IMG/VR virus record: IMGVR_UViG_3300009164_000073
Span: 1 to 62,930 of that record
Reading direction: 5' to 3' (one strand)
Source of the DNA: a virus
DNA: 62,930 nt
In this document: positions 1-5,982 of the stretch, one piece after another
How the letters are laid out: each line of letters starts with the position of its first letter
Numbering within the stretch: the stretch's first letter is position 1
The notes under the pieces: model-generated
Databases searched by the model: none
What the model saw: only the letters and a program-made list of their open reading frames with translations
Told to the model about the DNA's origin: nothing
Position numbers and translations under genes: made by a program

Positions 1-99
1 CCATATAAAAACATACTGGATCTTCTAGTAGGTAAGAAGCTGATAAAAGAAATTGGCGAACGTGGTGTTCGAATCCCACTCTAGTGTGTTTCTATATGG
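1..99 (+). ncRNA. tRNA-like element 1 with extended acceptor helix
   Basis: Bases 13-88 fold like a tRNA: acceptor pairs 13-19/81-87, a D-arm (CTTC 22-25 with GAAG 36-39, loop containing AGTAGGTA) and a T-arm with TTCGAAT. It departs from a working tRNA in four ways. The anticodon-like loop (45-51, AAAAGAA) lacks U33, the T-stem has one extra T (position 65), no CCA is encoded, and the acceptor helix continues outward for 12 more positions (1-12 with 88-99, one A-C mismatch). The outer strand runs into the first bases of the next tRNA. Either a decayed tRNA or a tRNA-mimic domain; a similar element lies at 3226-3362. The window edge may cut its upstream part. Confidence 0.45.
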
Positions 100-173
100 T
101 AATATAGCATAGTGGCTAATGCAGTTGCTTCATACGCAGCCTATCGTTGGTTCGAGTCCAACTATTACCACCA
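98..173 (+). tRNA. tRNA-Met (CAT)
   Basis: Full cloverleaf: acceptor GGTAATA/TATTACC, D-arm GCAT/ATGC, anticodon loop TTCATAC on stem GTTGC/GCAGC, T-arm GTTGG-TTCGAGT-CCAAC, discriminator A170 and encoded CCA 171-173. The acceptor is fully paired, so this is an elongator Met tRNA, or an Ile tRNA if C34 is modified to lysidine. The two cannot be told apart here. Confidence 0.93.
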
Positions 174-180
174 AGACGTT

Positions 181-371
181 CCGAGTGTCGTCGGATACTG
201 TGACCCGCAGGATGAGAAGTAGTTTGACAACTACGGGTGGTTCTAGTCAAACCGAACTAGCGTTAGCGACACGAGAGTCTTCCCTGGTCGGGGAGCGGGT
301 GGAAGGTGAGGTCAGACTGGGGCAACCCGGGAAAGGATGCACTAAATTACCGCCGCAGGGAAGAAGCACCT
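181..371 (+). ncRNA. GC-rich structured RNA between tRNA genes, unidentified
   Basis: This 190-base stretch is much richer in G+C than the surrounding AT-rich phage DNA and holds no convincing gene. It contains nested helices: GTGTCGT (185-191) with GCGACAC (266-272); a perfect hairpin 219-224/229-234; a six-pair hairpin 279-284/290-295; a helix capped by a GCAA (GNRA) tetraloop, 317-321/326-330; and a closing helix 304-308/367-371 just before tRNA-Asp. This is the look of a folded RNA, possibly processed with the tRNAs. I could not match it to RNase P RNA, tmRNA or 6S RNA. Confidence 0.5.
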
Positions 372-377
372 AATTCA

Positions 378-455
378 GGTCCCATAGTTCAGCCTGGCCT
401 AGAATAACTGCCTGTCACGCAGTAGACACGGGTTCGAATCCCGTTGGGACCGCCA
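378..455 (+). tRNA. tRNA-Asp (GTC)
   Basis: Acceptor GGTCCCA/TGGGACC, anticodon stem ACTGC/GCAGT with loop CTGTCAC (anticodon GTC), T-arm CGGG-TTCGAAT-CCCG, discriminator G452 and encoded CCA 453-455. Confidence 0.94.
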
Positions 456-478
456 GACATTTTTATAAGTAATACACT

Positions 479-561
479 GCCCCGATGGTGGAATTGGTAG
501 ACACGGTGGTCTTAGAAGCCACTGCTTCGGCATCCGAGTTCGAGTCTCGGTTGGGGCACCA
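479..561 (+). tRNA. tRNA-Leu (TAG)
   Basis: Class II tRNA: acceptor GCCCCGA/TTGGGGC, Leu-type D-arm, anticodon stem GTGGT/GCCAC with loop CTTAGAA (anticodon TAG), a variable arm after it, T-arm with TTCGAGT, discriminator A558 and encoded CCA 559-561. Confidence 0.95.
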
Positions 562-669
562 TATATAAATGTACTTAAATCCGTTAAAAGATCAGGTTTG
601 GTATCCCAGTCTCTGCGTTGGCATAGCCCGCATACTTAATACACCTTAGTATGTTTATATATGATTTAT

Positions 670-745
670 GGGTCGTTAGCTCAGTTGGTAGAGCGTCTGC
701 CTTACACGCAGAATGTCGGCAGTTCGAGACTGTCACGACCCACCA
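670..745 (+). tRNA. tRNA-Val (TAC)
   Basis: Acceptor GGGTCGT/ACGACCC, anticodon loop CTTACAC (anticodon TAC) on stem TCTGC/GCAGA, T-loop TTCGAGA, encoded CCA 743-745. The 108-base gap before it (562-669) holds a CATACT/AGTATG hairpin at about 630-652 and nothing else I can name. Confidence 0.94.
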
Positions 746-761
746 TCCGAGGAGAAACTGT

Positions 762-902
762 ATGTCGAGTAAAGAAACGTTAGACAAGGCATACGGTAAT
801 ATGCCTAAAGAAGTAGGCTTCAATGTTGACTGGGGATTCATTCCAAGTTGGCGAGGTGTAAAGTACTATTGGTATACATTAGTACGCAAGGTTACAAGAT
901 AA
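762..902 (+). CDS. Small uncharacterised protein (46 aa)
   Basis: A short gene lodged between tRNA-Val and tRNA-Ser, starting at an ATG nine bases after a good ribosome binding site (GAGGAGA, 749-755). The product is basic and aromatic-rich near its end (Trp, Tyr and Arg/Lys residues) with no membrane segment or known motif. The strong binding site and exact fit between two tRNAs argue that it is real. It probably rides on the tRNA transcript. Function unknown. Confidence 0.6.
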   Translation: MSSKETLDKAYGNMPKEVGFNVDWGFIPSWRGVKYYWYTLVRKVTR

Positions 903-904
903 AT

Positions 905-994
905 GGAATGGTCCCATAATGGTATTGGAGCGGATTGCTAATCCGTCGATCGGCGAAAGTCGGTTTCTGGGTTCAAGTCCCAGTCATTCCGCCA
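905..994 (+). tRNA. tRNA-Ser (GCT)
   Basis: Class II tRNA with acceptor GGAATGG, anticodon stem GCGGA/TCCGT and loop TTGCTAA (anticodon GCT), a long variable hairpin (GATCGGCGAAAGTCGG), T-loop TTCAAGT and encoded CCA 992-994. Confidence 0.94.
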
Positions 995-1006
995 GTTTTA
1001 GTTTTT

Positions 1007-1082
1007 GGGGGTTTAGCTCATCTGGGAGAGCGGCAGCTTTGCAAGCTGTAGGTGATCGGTTCGAGTCCGATAACCTCCACCA
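1007..1082 (+). tRNA. tRNA-Ala (TGC)
   Basis: Acceptor GGGGGTT/AACCTCC with one G-U pair, anticodon stem GCAGC/GCTGT, loop TTTGCAA (anticodon TGC), T-loop TTCGAGT, encoded CCA 1080-1082. Confidence 0.94.
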
Positions 1083-1088
1083 AAATAT

Positions 1089-1164
1089 TCCCTAGTAGCT
1101 CAGAGGTAGAAGCACCTGACTGTTAATCAGGGTGTCGGTGGTTCGATCCCACCCTGGGGAGCCA
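1089..1164 (+). tRNA. tRNA-Asn (GTT)
   Basis: Acceptor TCCCTAG/CTGGGGA, anticodon stem CCTGA/TCAGG with loop CTGTTAA (anticodon GTT), T-arm GGTGG-TTCGATC-CCACC, encoded CCA 1162-1164. Confidence 0.94.
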
Positions 1165-1206
1165 GTTTTTTAAATTCTAGCCTATGCTAGACATATATAC
1201 TTTTAC

Positions 1207-1280
1207 GCCCTGCTAGTTAAATGGTATAACTCCTGTTTTGTAATCAGGCGTCGGCAGTTCGATTCTGTCGCGGGGCACCA
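1207..1280 (+). tRNA. tRNA-Thr (TGT)
   Basis: Acceptor GCCCTGC/GCGGGGC, anticodon loop TTTGTAA (anticodon TGT) on a stem with one T-T mismatch next to the loop, T-loop TTCGATT, discriminator A1277 and encoded CCA 1278-1280. Confidence 0.92.
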
Positions 1281-1295
1281 TTAATTAGGAGACAT

Positions 1296-1919
1296 ATGAA
1301 ATTTGCATTTTTAAATCCAACTGTAATAGCATTAGATGATGTTCCACAGGATGTATTCGATAAACTGTATGATATGGTGCACCTAGCACACACGCATTCA
1401 GATCACGATGATTCAGGGAACCCACAGCTAAGTGTTAGAGGCGGACAGCAAATTCAATTAGTCCCTAACGAGTTTGGTCTAGATACTGATGTACTAAAAG
1501 ACTATATTGAAAAAATAGCACAAGAGTACTTAGATTCCATTCAACAACAAAATCCGTTGGTTAATCTTGCGTCAGTGAAACCTTTGTTGATCTCTGCTTG
1601 GACTATTAAACAAGGTCCAGGGGATTATCAAGCACTTCACAGTCACGAGTCGAACCTAAGCGGAAATATCTATATCGATGTACCAGTGTTGGAAAACGCT
1701 AAACCATCAGATAGTCAAATTGAATTCAAGTTACCAATGACCAAAGACATCGCTCATTTTATCTTTTCAGATAGTTGGAGATTCCACCCAGAGAAAGGCA
1801 AGATGATCGTGTTTCCAGGTCACATACCACACACCGTCTATCCGTGGAACGGACAAGGGCATAGAATTGTTTTAGCCTGGGATGTCCAATTAGTGGATAG
1901 AGCGGTTGACATTAAGTAA
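1296..1919 (+). CDS. Putative 2OG-Fe(II) oxygenase (207 aa)
   Basis: Resembles the phage-rich 2OG-Fe(II) oxygenase group that includes TIGR02466 / 2OG-FeII_Oxy_5. The double-stranded beta-helix signature is visible: LHSH at 114-117, the second metal His at H179 (FPGHIPHTV) and the 2-oxoglutarate-binding Arg at R190. Members hydroxylate unknown substrates using Fe(II), O2 and 2-oxoglutarate. The ATG follows an AGGAG site (1285-1290) just after tRNA-Thr. A consensus promoter for the next RNA lies inside its last codons. Two related genes are at 3830 and 5091. The substrate cannot be inferred. Confidence 0.75.
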   Translation: MKFAFLNPTVIALDDVPQDVFDKLYDMVHLAHTHSDHDDSGNPQLSVRGGQQIQLVPNEFGLDTDVLKDYIEKIAQEYLDSIQQQNPLVNLASVKPLLISAWTIKQGPGDYQALHSHESNLSGNIYIDVPVLENAKPSDSQIEFKLPMTKDIAHFIFSDSWRFHPEKGKMIVFPGHIPHTVYPWNGQGHRIVLAWDVQLVDRAVDIK

Positions 1920-1934
1920 GAAATAACGTATAAT
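1906..1934 (+). promoter_or_regulatory. Perfect sigma70-type promoter (TTGACA-N17-TATAAT)
   Basis: TTGACA at 1906-1911, exactly 17 bases, TATAAT at 1929-1934. Expected start is about 1941, right at the 5' base of a stable hairpin. It lies inside the end of the oxygenase gene and would transcribe the RNA at 1941-2150 and then rpoZ. Confidence 0.85.
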
Positions 1935-1940
1935 AAGTTT

Positions 1941-2150
1941 TGTTGTGTAGCAATACACAACCGGTGAAGCGAAAGGTAGAAGAGGATAGACACATAGGAA
2001 TGAGCTTCACGCTTACTCCGAAACTTACAATCCAACTTGAAACTGGATCGTGTTTATGTGTTCCGATCCCTAATAAACTGTCATTTGTTAATCGGAAATA
2101 TATGGACCTCTGTGTATTGTATTTTGCACGTTGTCAACGAAGATTATAAC
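1941..2150 (+). ncRNA. Structured RNA or long leader upstream of rpoZ
   Basis: The 303 bases from 1920 to 2222 hold no convincing gene. The predicted transcript opens with an eight-pair hairpin closed by a GCAA tetraloop (1942-1949/1954-1961), then GTGAAGC (1964-1970) pairs with GCTTCAC (2004-2010), and GGATCG (2045-2050) with CGATCC (2064-2069). A 5'-terminal hairpin directly at the start site is typical of stable phage RNAs. It may be a separate small RNA or a structured leader of rpoZ; no clear terminator separates them. The 3' end is a guess. A 69-codon frame across it lacks a ribosome site and was not accepted. Confidence 0.5.
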
Positions 2151-2222
2151 CCTTCATTGTATATTGTCCGGTCTATTACTTGACCTTTCGTAGATCCGTC
2201 ATTTTTAACACAAAGGAGCCCT

Positions 2223-2447
2223 ATGGCTAGGTATTGTTCGGACGAAGCAGCGAAAATGGTTGGCGGAAGATTTAACTTAGTCTTGGTGGCATCACAGAGA
2301 TCAAGAGAACTTAAAAATGGTTCAATGCAGAGAGTAGAAGGCAAAGATGCCACTACCAATGTAACCGCCTTGAGAGAAATCGAAGAAGGCAAATATACAT
2401 TTCAAGAATATTTAGACAAATTGCACAAGAAGGAAAGACAACTATGA
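2223..2447 (+). CDS. rpoZ: RNA polymerase omega subunit-like protein (74 aa)
   Basis: Recognisable as bacterial RpoZ: it starts MARY, then has the diagnostic block GGRFNLVLVASQRSREL (E. coli: GNRFDLVLVAARRARQM) and TALREIEEGK (E. coli: IALREIEEGL). Omega binds the beta' subunit, helps it fold, and forms part of one ppGpp site. The protein is 74 residues against about 91 in E. coli, lacking part of the variable C-terminal tail. An AAGGAG site precedes the ATG, and it overlaps the next gene by four bases. With the TraR/DksA-like gene at 5983 it suggests the phage alters host RNA polymerase. Identity is strong from motifs; use by the phage is inference. Confidence 0.85.
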   Translation: MARYCSDEAAKMVGGRFNLVLVASQRSRELKNGSMQRVEGKDATTNVTALREIEEGKYTFQEYLDKLHKKERQL

Positions 2448-3019
2448 ACATCTCTTTAAGAAAAGCCAGTGCGTTACAGAACGCAATCAATGATGCTATC
2501 AAAGGCATCAAGTTCAATCTGTCTGTTGAACTCAATGAGTTCCAGGACGTGGCAGAAGAACTAAAGAAAGCCAATGACGAGCTAATGACAAACGACACAC
2601 GTCGTCAGAAACTGCTGTTGGCATTGTACAACATCCGTGGATTGGTCGGCGCTGCTAATGCCAGCGCAGGTATCGATCTCAAGTTGGCAACTGCCGCATT
2701 CGTTGACAAACGTATTGCACAGTTGGAAACTATCGCTCAAGCAGAGCCACATACCGATCTTAAAGTGATCGCTGGCAAGTTGGACAAGATCCGAAATGAC
2801 AAGAGCGACACTGCTCGTAGCCGTATCTACGGTTACAGCGATACAGTATCAACCACTGTGGTTAGCAAAGAGCAGATCAGTGAAGCTAAGGCTGAGATTC
2901 AAAATCTCAAGAAGCAGAAGCAGAAGCTCAATGACGAAGTTCTTGAGTTAAACATCAAGACAGAAGTTCCTCTGACTGACGATGTGGTGGCAACACTACA
3001 AGCAGAAGGACTACTGTAA
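2444..3019 (+). CDS. Coiled-coil protein of unknown function (191 aa)
   Basis: Starts at an ATG overlapping the rpoZ stop (ATGA), so it is probably translationally coupled to rpoZ. The sequence is Lys/Glu/Ala-rich and helical, with a likely coiled coil near residues 145-175 (charged repeats such as AEIQNLKKQKQKLNDEV). No catalytic motif, signal peptide or membrane segment is seen. The coupling to omega suggests, without proof, a related role. I do not recognise the family. Confidence 0.75.
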   Translation: MNISLRKASALQNAINDAIKGIKFNLSVELNEFQDVAEELKKANDELMTNDTRRQKLLLALYNIRGLVGAANASAGIDLKLATAAFVDKRIAQLETIAQAEPHTDLKVIAGKLDKIRNDKSDTARSRIYGYSDTVSTTVVSKEQISEAKAEIQNLKKQKQKLNDEVLELNIKTEVPLTDDVVATLQAEGLL

Positions 3020-3056
3020 TAGACCCCGGTTTACTCTTTTACGTTATAATAAGAGC

Positions 3057-3362
3057 GTCCCTGAAACGATAGAACAGGGGGTACACTAGGACCTGACCTC
3101 ACAGTCCCTCTTTAAGGGATACTGGAAACTGCCTAGGGTTAGGTTTAACACCTTCTCCAGAAGAACAAATGTTATGGACAGAGTAACCGCTCAGTCTAGG
3201 GCCTATGTGGTGTAGGTAGCTAGACACTTTATAAAAGCTCTTTGAAGTTTAACTACACTGGAAAAAGCGAGTAACTGCTAAGTCGACTACACAGTGAAAG
3301 TCTCCAGGAAGATACGGAGTTAGACAGTTTGGTTCGATTCCAACAGAGAGCCTCTATAAAGT
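3057..3362 (+). ncRNA. Structured RNA ending in tRNA-like element 2
   Basis: A TATAAT at 3045-3050 precedes a CCCTG/CAGGG hairpin (3059-3063/3075-3079). Next come two helices in A-B-A'-B' order, 3086-3090 with 3132-3136 and 3091-3098 with 3137-3144, which implies a pseudoknot or alternative folds. The 3' part is tRNA-like: acceptor GCTCTTT/AGAGAGC (3237-3243/3345-3351) and T-loop TTCGATT, but an oversized middle, one extra T in the T-stem and no CCA. The acceptor helix continues outward (3226-3236 with 3352-3362, two A-C mismatches). It ends three bases before the initiator-like tRNA. The tag-peptide frame of tmRNA is absent. Family unknown. Confidence 0.5.
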
Positions 3363-3365
3363 TAT

Positions 3366-3440
3366 AGCGGGTTGGAGAAGAGGAATCTCGGGAGTCTCAT
3401 AAGCTCCAGATCGGCGGTTCGAATCCGTCACCCGCAACCA
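3366..3440 (+). tRNA. tRNA-fMet-like initiator (CAT)
   Basis: Acceptor positions 2-7 pair (GCGGGT with ACCCGC), but 1-72 is an A-A mismatch (3366, 3436), the hallmark position of bacterial initiator tRNAs, and the 3' end reads GCAACCA as in E. coli fMet. Anticodon loop CTCATAA (CAT), D-arm GAGA/TCTC, T-arm GGCGG-TTCGAAT-CCGTC. The usual three consecutive G-C pairs above the anticodon loop are not complete (stem GGAGT/GCTCC). An initiator role is likely but not certain. Confidence 0.85.
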
Positions 3441-3443
3441 TTT

Positions 3444-3520
3444 CGGAGTGTAGCGCAGCCTGGTAGCGCACCTGGTTTGGGACCAGGGGGTCCAAGGTTC
3501 GAATCCTTGTACTCCGACCA
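3444..3520 (+). tRNA. tRNA-Pro (TGG)
   Basis: Acceptor CGGAGTG/TACTCCG, anticodon stem CCTGG/CCAGG with loop TTTGGGA (anticodon TGG), T-arm CAAGG-TTCGAAT-CCTTG, encoded CCA 3518-3520. Confidence 0.94.
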
Positions 3521-3538
3521 ATTACTAAAAGGACATAA

Positions 3539-3724
3539 ATGATCAACGAAGAAGATACAAGCAGTGAAGATGCACTAGCAGAGTTCTTAGCTAAGGGTGG
3601 TGTAATACAACAGTTAAAACCAAACCAAAGTGGCAGAGTCGATGGTGCAAGCTATTCTTCTTGGTCAAAGAAAAAACCTTCTGTAAGTCCTTTAGCCAGT
3701 CCTCCAGAGGATCAAGACAGTTAA
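3539..3724 (+). CDS. Small acidic/polar protein, unknown (61 aa)
   Basis: Starts with ATG after an AAGGAC site. The N-terminal half is acidic (EEDTSSEDALAEF) and the C-terminal half is Ser/Pro/Lys-rich and probably disordered. No known motif. It sits alone between tRNA-Pro and tRNA-Gly. An ATTAAATA box at 3727-3734, just behind it, could be a late promoter for the next tRNA and oxygenase genes, but this is weak. Confidence 0.6.
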   Translation: MINEEDTSSEDALAEFLAKGGVIQQLKPNQSGRVDGASYSSWSKKKPSVSPLASPPEDQDS

Positions 3725-3744
3725 TTATTAAATAGAAGCACGAT

Positions 3745-3820
3745 GCGGGAATAGCTCAGCTGGTAGAGCGATACCTTGCCAAGGTATAGGTCGGGAGTTC
3801 GAACCTCCTTTCCCGCTCCA
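3745..3820 (+). tRNA. tRNA-Gly (GCC)
   Basis: Acceptor GCGGGAA/TTCCCGC, anticodon stem ATACC/GGTAT with loop TTGCCAA (anticodon GCC), T-loop TTCGAAC, discriminator T3817 and encoded CCA 3818-3820. Confidence 0.95.
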
Positions 3821-3829
3821 AAGGATAAT

Positions 3830-4396
3830 ATGAAAGTAATAGATCAAAATGATGTGTTTCGCAAATATGATTTTAGCTCAGTGATAACTGAAGCTGACAA
3901 TCAACAGGCAATGGACATTGTTCGAGATATCATAGGCAATGGCAATTACTTTCACAACAGTCCAAAATATCAAACTAAAGAAAACATATTCGCTAGACCA
4001 GAACCCGTTTGGTTAAAGTATAGAATGAGCTTTTTAATGAGTGTGTTTATGTATCTAGGCCGTGAAGTTAAAGTACACGATATGATGGCTTGGTCGTTTA
4101 TGACTAACCTAGCCACAGCAGAAGATCGTGATAAACTTTGGCATCACCATCACAAAAACGGAACCCATATGTTAAGTGGAGTCTTTTATCTACACATTCC
4201 ACCAGACGTAAAAGATCGTGACTATGCTGGAACAGAGATGGCTCCATTCGGTCCTACTCACGAAGAAAAGTTTTTTGTTCGTCCTACCGACAATGCTTGG
4301 TTGATATATCCTTCAAAGGAATGGCATCGTCCAGGCATTGTGCAAAGTGATCAATATCGCTTTATTCTTGCCGCTGACATTGTGATCGAACTATGA
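3830..4396 (+). CDS. Putative 2OG-Fe(II) oxygenase (188 aa)
   Basis: Start placed at the ATG after AAGGA (3821-3825); the open frame extends upstream only into the tRNA. A beta-helix oxygenase pattern is visible: a His cluster at 105-108 with the following strand GVFYLHIP, distal His at H166 (SKEWHRPGI) and Arg at R177 for 2-oxoglutarate. It overlaps the next gene by four bases (ATGA), and the three genes 3830-5651 form one unit between tRNAs. Substrate unknown. Confidence 0.65.
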   Translation: MKVIDQNDVFRKYDFSSVITEADNQQAMDIVRDIIGNGNYFHNSPKYQTKENIFARPEPVWLKYRMSFLMSVFMYLGREVKVHDMMAWSFMTNLATAEDRDKLWHHHHKNGTHMLSGVFYLHIPPDVKDRDYAGTEMAPFGPTHEEKFFVRPTDNAWLIYPSKEWHRPGIVQSDQYRFILAADIVIEL

Positions 4397-5100
4397 ACAT
4401 AGCGTGGACACTATATACAGACCCTAAGTATGCTGATGTCAGTCAGTGGAAAGACCTTGTCTACTTTGAACCAGAAGCTCTTTGGCCCTTGGTCATTGAA
4501 GAACGTGGGAGTGCCGATTATACAAAATGTCCGGCTGTTTCGGACTTCTTTGACAATGTATTTGTTATACGTTGCCCTTATGATGTTATAATAAGTTATC
4601 AGCAAGAAGGAGATATGTTTACTACAGATCGACTAGGACAGGATTGGTACAATCAAACGTTCTATCCAAGATTTCCAGTTGTTGATAAAAATGGTAATCT
4701 AGTCAGTTCTTGCATAACACTTCGCATCAATTATCTATTTGTTGCGGATGAGGACGTTGAAATTGAAACCTTCGATGTGCCTTTGCTCTCTAACAATTTA
4801 ACTAGAAACATAAAGATGATTCCGGGCAAGATGAATATACATCGCTGGGTACGGCCTGTGGACTTTACATTCGAAGTAGTAGACTTGACTAAGCCTATCG
4901 AACTAAAGCGTGGTGATCCAATGTTTGCTATCCGCTTTAAAACCGACAGTAAAGTCAAGTTGACTCACATAGACTACAGCGAAGATTTAAAACACGCTGC
5001 TGAAGCTTGTCTAGCTTCTAAGACCTATGTTCCACGCAAAAGCCTCAAGTACAGATACGAGATGGCCAAACGTTTTTTGAAAAATAAAAAATGGTTATGA
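4393..5100 (+). CDS. Uncharacterised protein (235 aa) in oxygenase unit
   Basis: Soluble, beta-rich protein without signal peptide or membrane segments; the C-terminus is Lys/Arg-rich. It is held between two oxygenase-like genes by overlapping start/stop codons on both sides, so its role is probably tied to theirs, for example as substrate or partner. No catalytic motif is evident. I do not recognise the family with confidence. Confidence 0.7.
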   Translation: MNIAWTLYTDPKYADVSQWKDLVYFEPEALWPLVIEERGSADYTKCPAVSDFFDNVFVIRCPYDVIISYQQEGDMFTTDRLGQDWYNQTFYPRFPVVDKNGNLVSSCITLRINYLFVADEDVEIETFDVPLLSNNLTRNIKMIPGKMNIHRWVRPVDFTFEVVDLTKPIELKRGDPMFAIRFKTDSKVKLTHIDYSEDLKHAAEACLASKTYVPRKSLKYRYEMAKRFLKNKKWL

Positions 5101-5651
5101 AATATCGTATGGATTGTCCGTTTGTAATTGGACAGTTTGAAAAACACAGCGACTTAAAAGAACAGGTACTTTCTGCTATCAATAAAGCGGAAGCTGATCA
5201 TTTAGTTGAGCCAGAAGATAATATGGACATATCTAGGTGTGACTGGAGATTAGGTCGTTGGGATCACACTAGACCGTGGTTTCAATCACTGCAACCTCAT
5301 TGGCACGATCATATGACTGCTGTTAGCAAAGAACTCGGCTACGAGTTTTTTAGACTTAAAGAAATTTGGTTTCAACAGTATAATACAAATGCGCATCACG
5401 GGTGGCACGTACACGGTAGTAATTGGACCAATGTTTATTTTTTAGAAATGCCCGAAGACAGTCCTAAAACTCAATTTATCAATCCATTTAATCAAACAGA
5501 GATAGGAACATTTGAAATCAAAGAAGGTGACATATTAACCTTTCCTAGTTTTGTAGTTCATAGAGCACCGATCAATTTAAGCAATAATAGAAAGACTATT
5601 ATTTCTTGGAATATGGATACTGAAATTGCTCCAGGACTATATCAAGAATAA
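5091..5651 (+). CDS. Putative 2OG-Fe(II) oxygenase (TIGR02466-like)
   Basis: Carries the pattern of this phage oxygenase group: HGWHVHGSNW with metal His residues near 104-106, then GDILTFPSFVVHRAP with H155, and R165 (numbered from the second ATG at 5097). Either ATG (5091 or 5097) could start it; the one at 5097 forms an ATGA overlap with the upstream stop. Expected reaction: O2- and 2-oxoglutarate-dependent hydroxylation of an unknown target. The gene ends two bases before tRNA-Gly. Confidence 0.75.
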   Translation: MVMKYRMDCPFVIGQFEKHSDLKEQVLSAINKAEADHLVEPEDNMDISRCDWRLGRWDHTRPWFQSLQPHWHDHMTAVSKELGYEFFRLKEIWFQQYNTNAHHGWHVHGSNWTNVYFLEMPEDSPKTQFINPFNQTEIGTFEIKEGDILTFPSFVVHRAPINLSNNRKTIISWNMDTEIAPGLYQE

Positions 5652-5652
5652 C

Positions 5653-5726
5653 GCGGGGTTGGCATATTGGTTGTGTCCCAGCCTTCCAAGCTGGTTAAAC
5701 GAGTTCGATTCTCGTACCCCGCTCCA
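5653..5726 (+). tRNA. tRNA-Gly (TCC)
   Basis: Acceptor GCGGGGT/ACCCCGC, anticodon stem CCAGC/GCTGG with loop CTTCCAA (anticodon TCC), T-loop TTCGATT, discriminator T5723, encoded CCA 5724-5726. Confidence 0.93.
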
Positions 5727-5732
5727 AATAAT

Positions 5733-5807
5733 CTGGCGTTCGTTCAACGGATAGGACACGATTCTTCTAAAGTCGTTATAGGGGTTCGATTCCCTTACGC
5801 CGGACCA
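5733..5807 (+). tRNA. tRNA-Arg (TCT)
   Basis: Acceptor CTGGCGT/ACGCCGG with one T-G pair, anticodon stem CGATT/AGTCG and loop CTTCTAA (anticodon TCT), T-arm GGGG-TTCGATT-CCCT, encoded CCA 5805-5807. Confidence 0.92.
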
Positions 5808-5818
5808 GTGTTAAAAAT

Positions 5819-5903
5819 GCGACTGTGGTGAAATAGGTAGACACAAGAGACTTAAAATCTCTCGCTTTCGGGCGTGCCGGTTCGATTCCGGCCAGTCGCA
5901 CCA
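5819..5903 (+). tRNA. tRNA-Leu (TAA)
   Basis: Class II: acceptor GCGACTG/CAGTCGC, anticodon stem AGAGA/TCTCT with loop CTTAAAA (anticodon TAA), variable arm with TTTC loop, T-arm GCCGG-TTCGATT-CCGGC, encoded CCA 5901-5903. Confidence 0.94.
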
Positions 5904-5907
5904 TTTT

Positions 5908-5940
5908 GAAAGCCCTGCTGGTTGACAGGGCTTTCGTTTG
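5908..5940 (+). terminator. Rho-independent terminator overlapping next promoter
   Basis: Perfect ten-pair hairpin GAAAGCCCTG/CAGGGCTTTC (5908-5917/5926-5935) five bases after the last tRNA CCA, followed by a short T-rich tail. It should end the tRNA transcript. The -35 box of the next promoter lies in its loop and 3' arm. Confidence 0.75.
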
Positions 5941-5950
5941 ATTGTATAAT
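5922..5950 (+). promoter_or_regulatory. Perfect sigma70-type promoter (TTGACA-N17-TATAAT)
   Basis: TTGACA 5922-5927, 17-base spacer, TATAAT 5945-5950. Drives the TraR/DksA-like gene at 5983. Its -35 box lies inside the terminator hairpin. Confidence 0.88.
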
Positions 5951-5982
5951 ATATGTTAAATAAATGTTCTTAAGGAGTTGGT

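Noticed and set aside
181-371. RNase P RNA
   Set aside because: The GCAACCCGGG stretch is suggestive, but the universally conserved core segments are missing and the region is too short.
119-373. 84-codon open frame over tRNA-Met and the following region
   Set aside because: Begins inside tRNA-Met and covers the GC-rich folded RNA; no ribosome site.
1940-2149. 69-codon open frame upstream of rpoZ
   Set aside because: No ribosome site, no recognisable protein, and the same bases form several hairpins behind a strong promoter; treated as RNA.
3057-3362. tmRNA
   Set aside because: tRNA-like end and pseudoknot-type helices fit, but there is no tag-peptide frame ending in Ala-Ala, no encoded CCA and no match to the conserved tmRNA 5' end.
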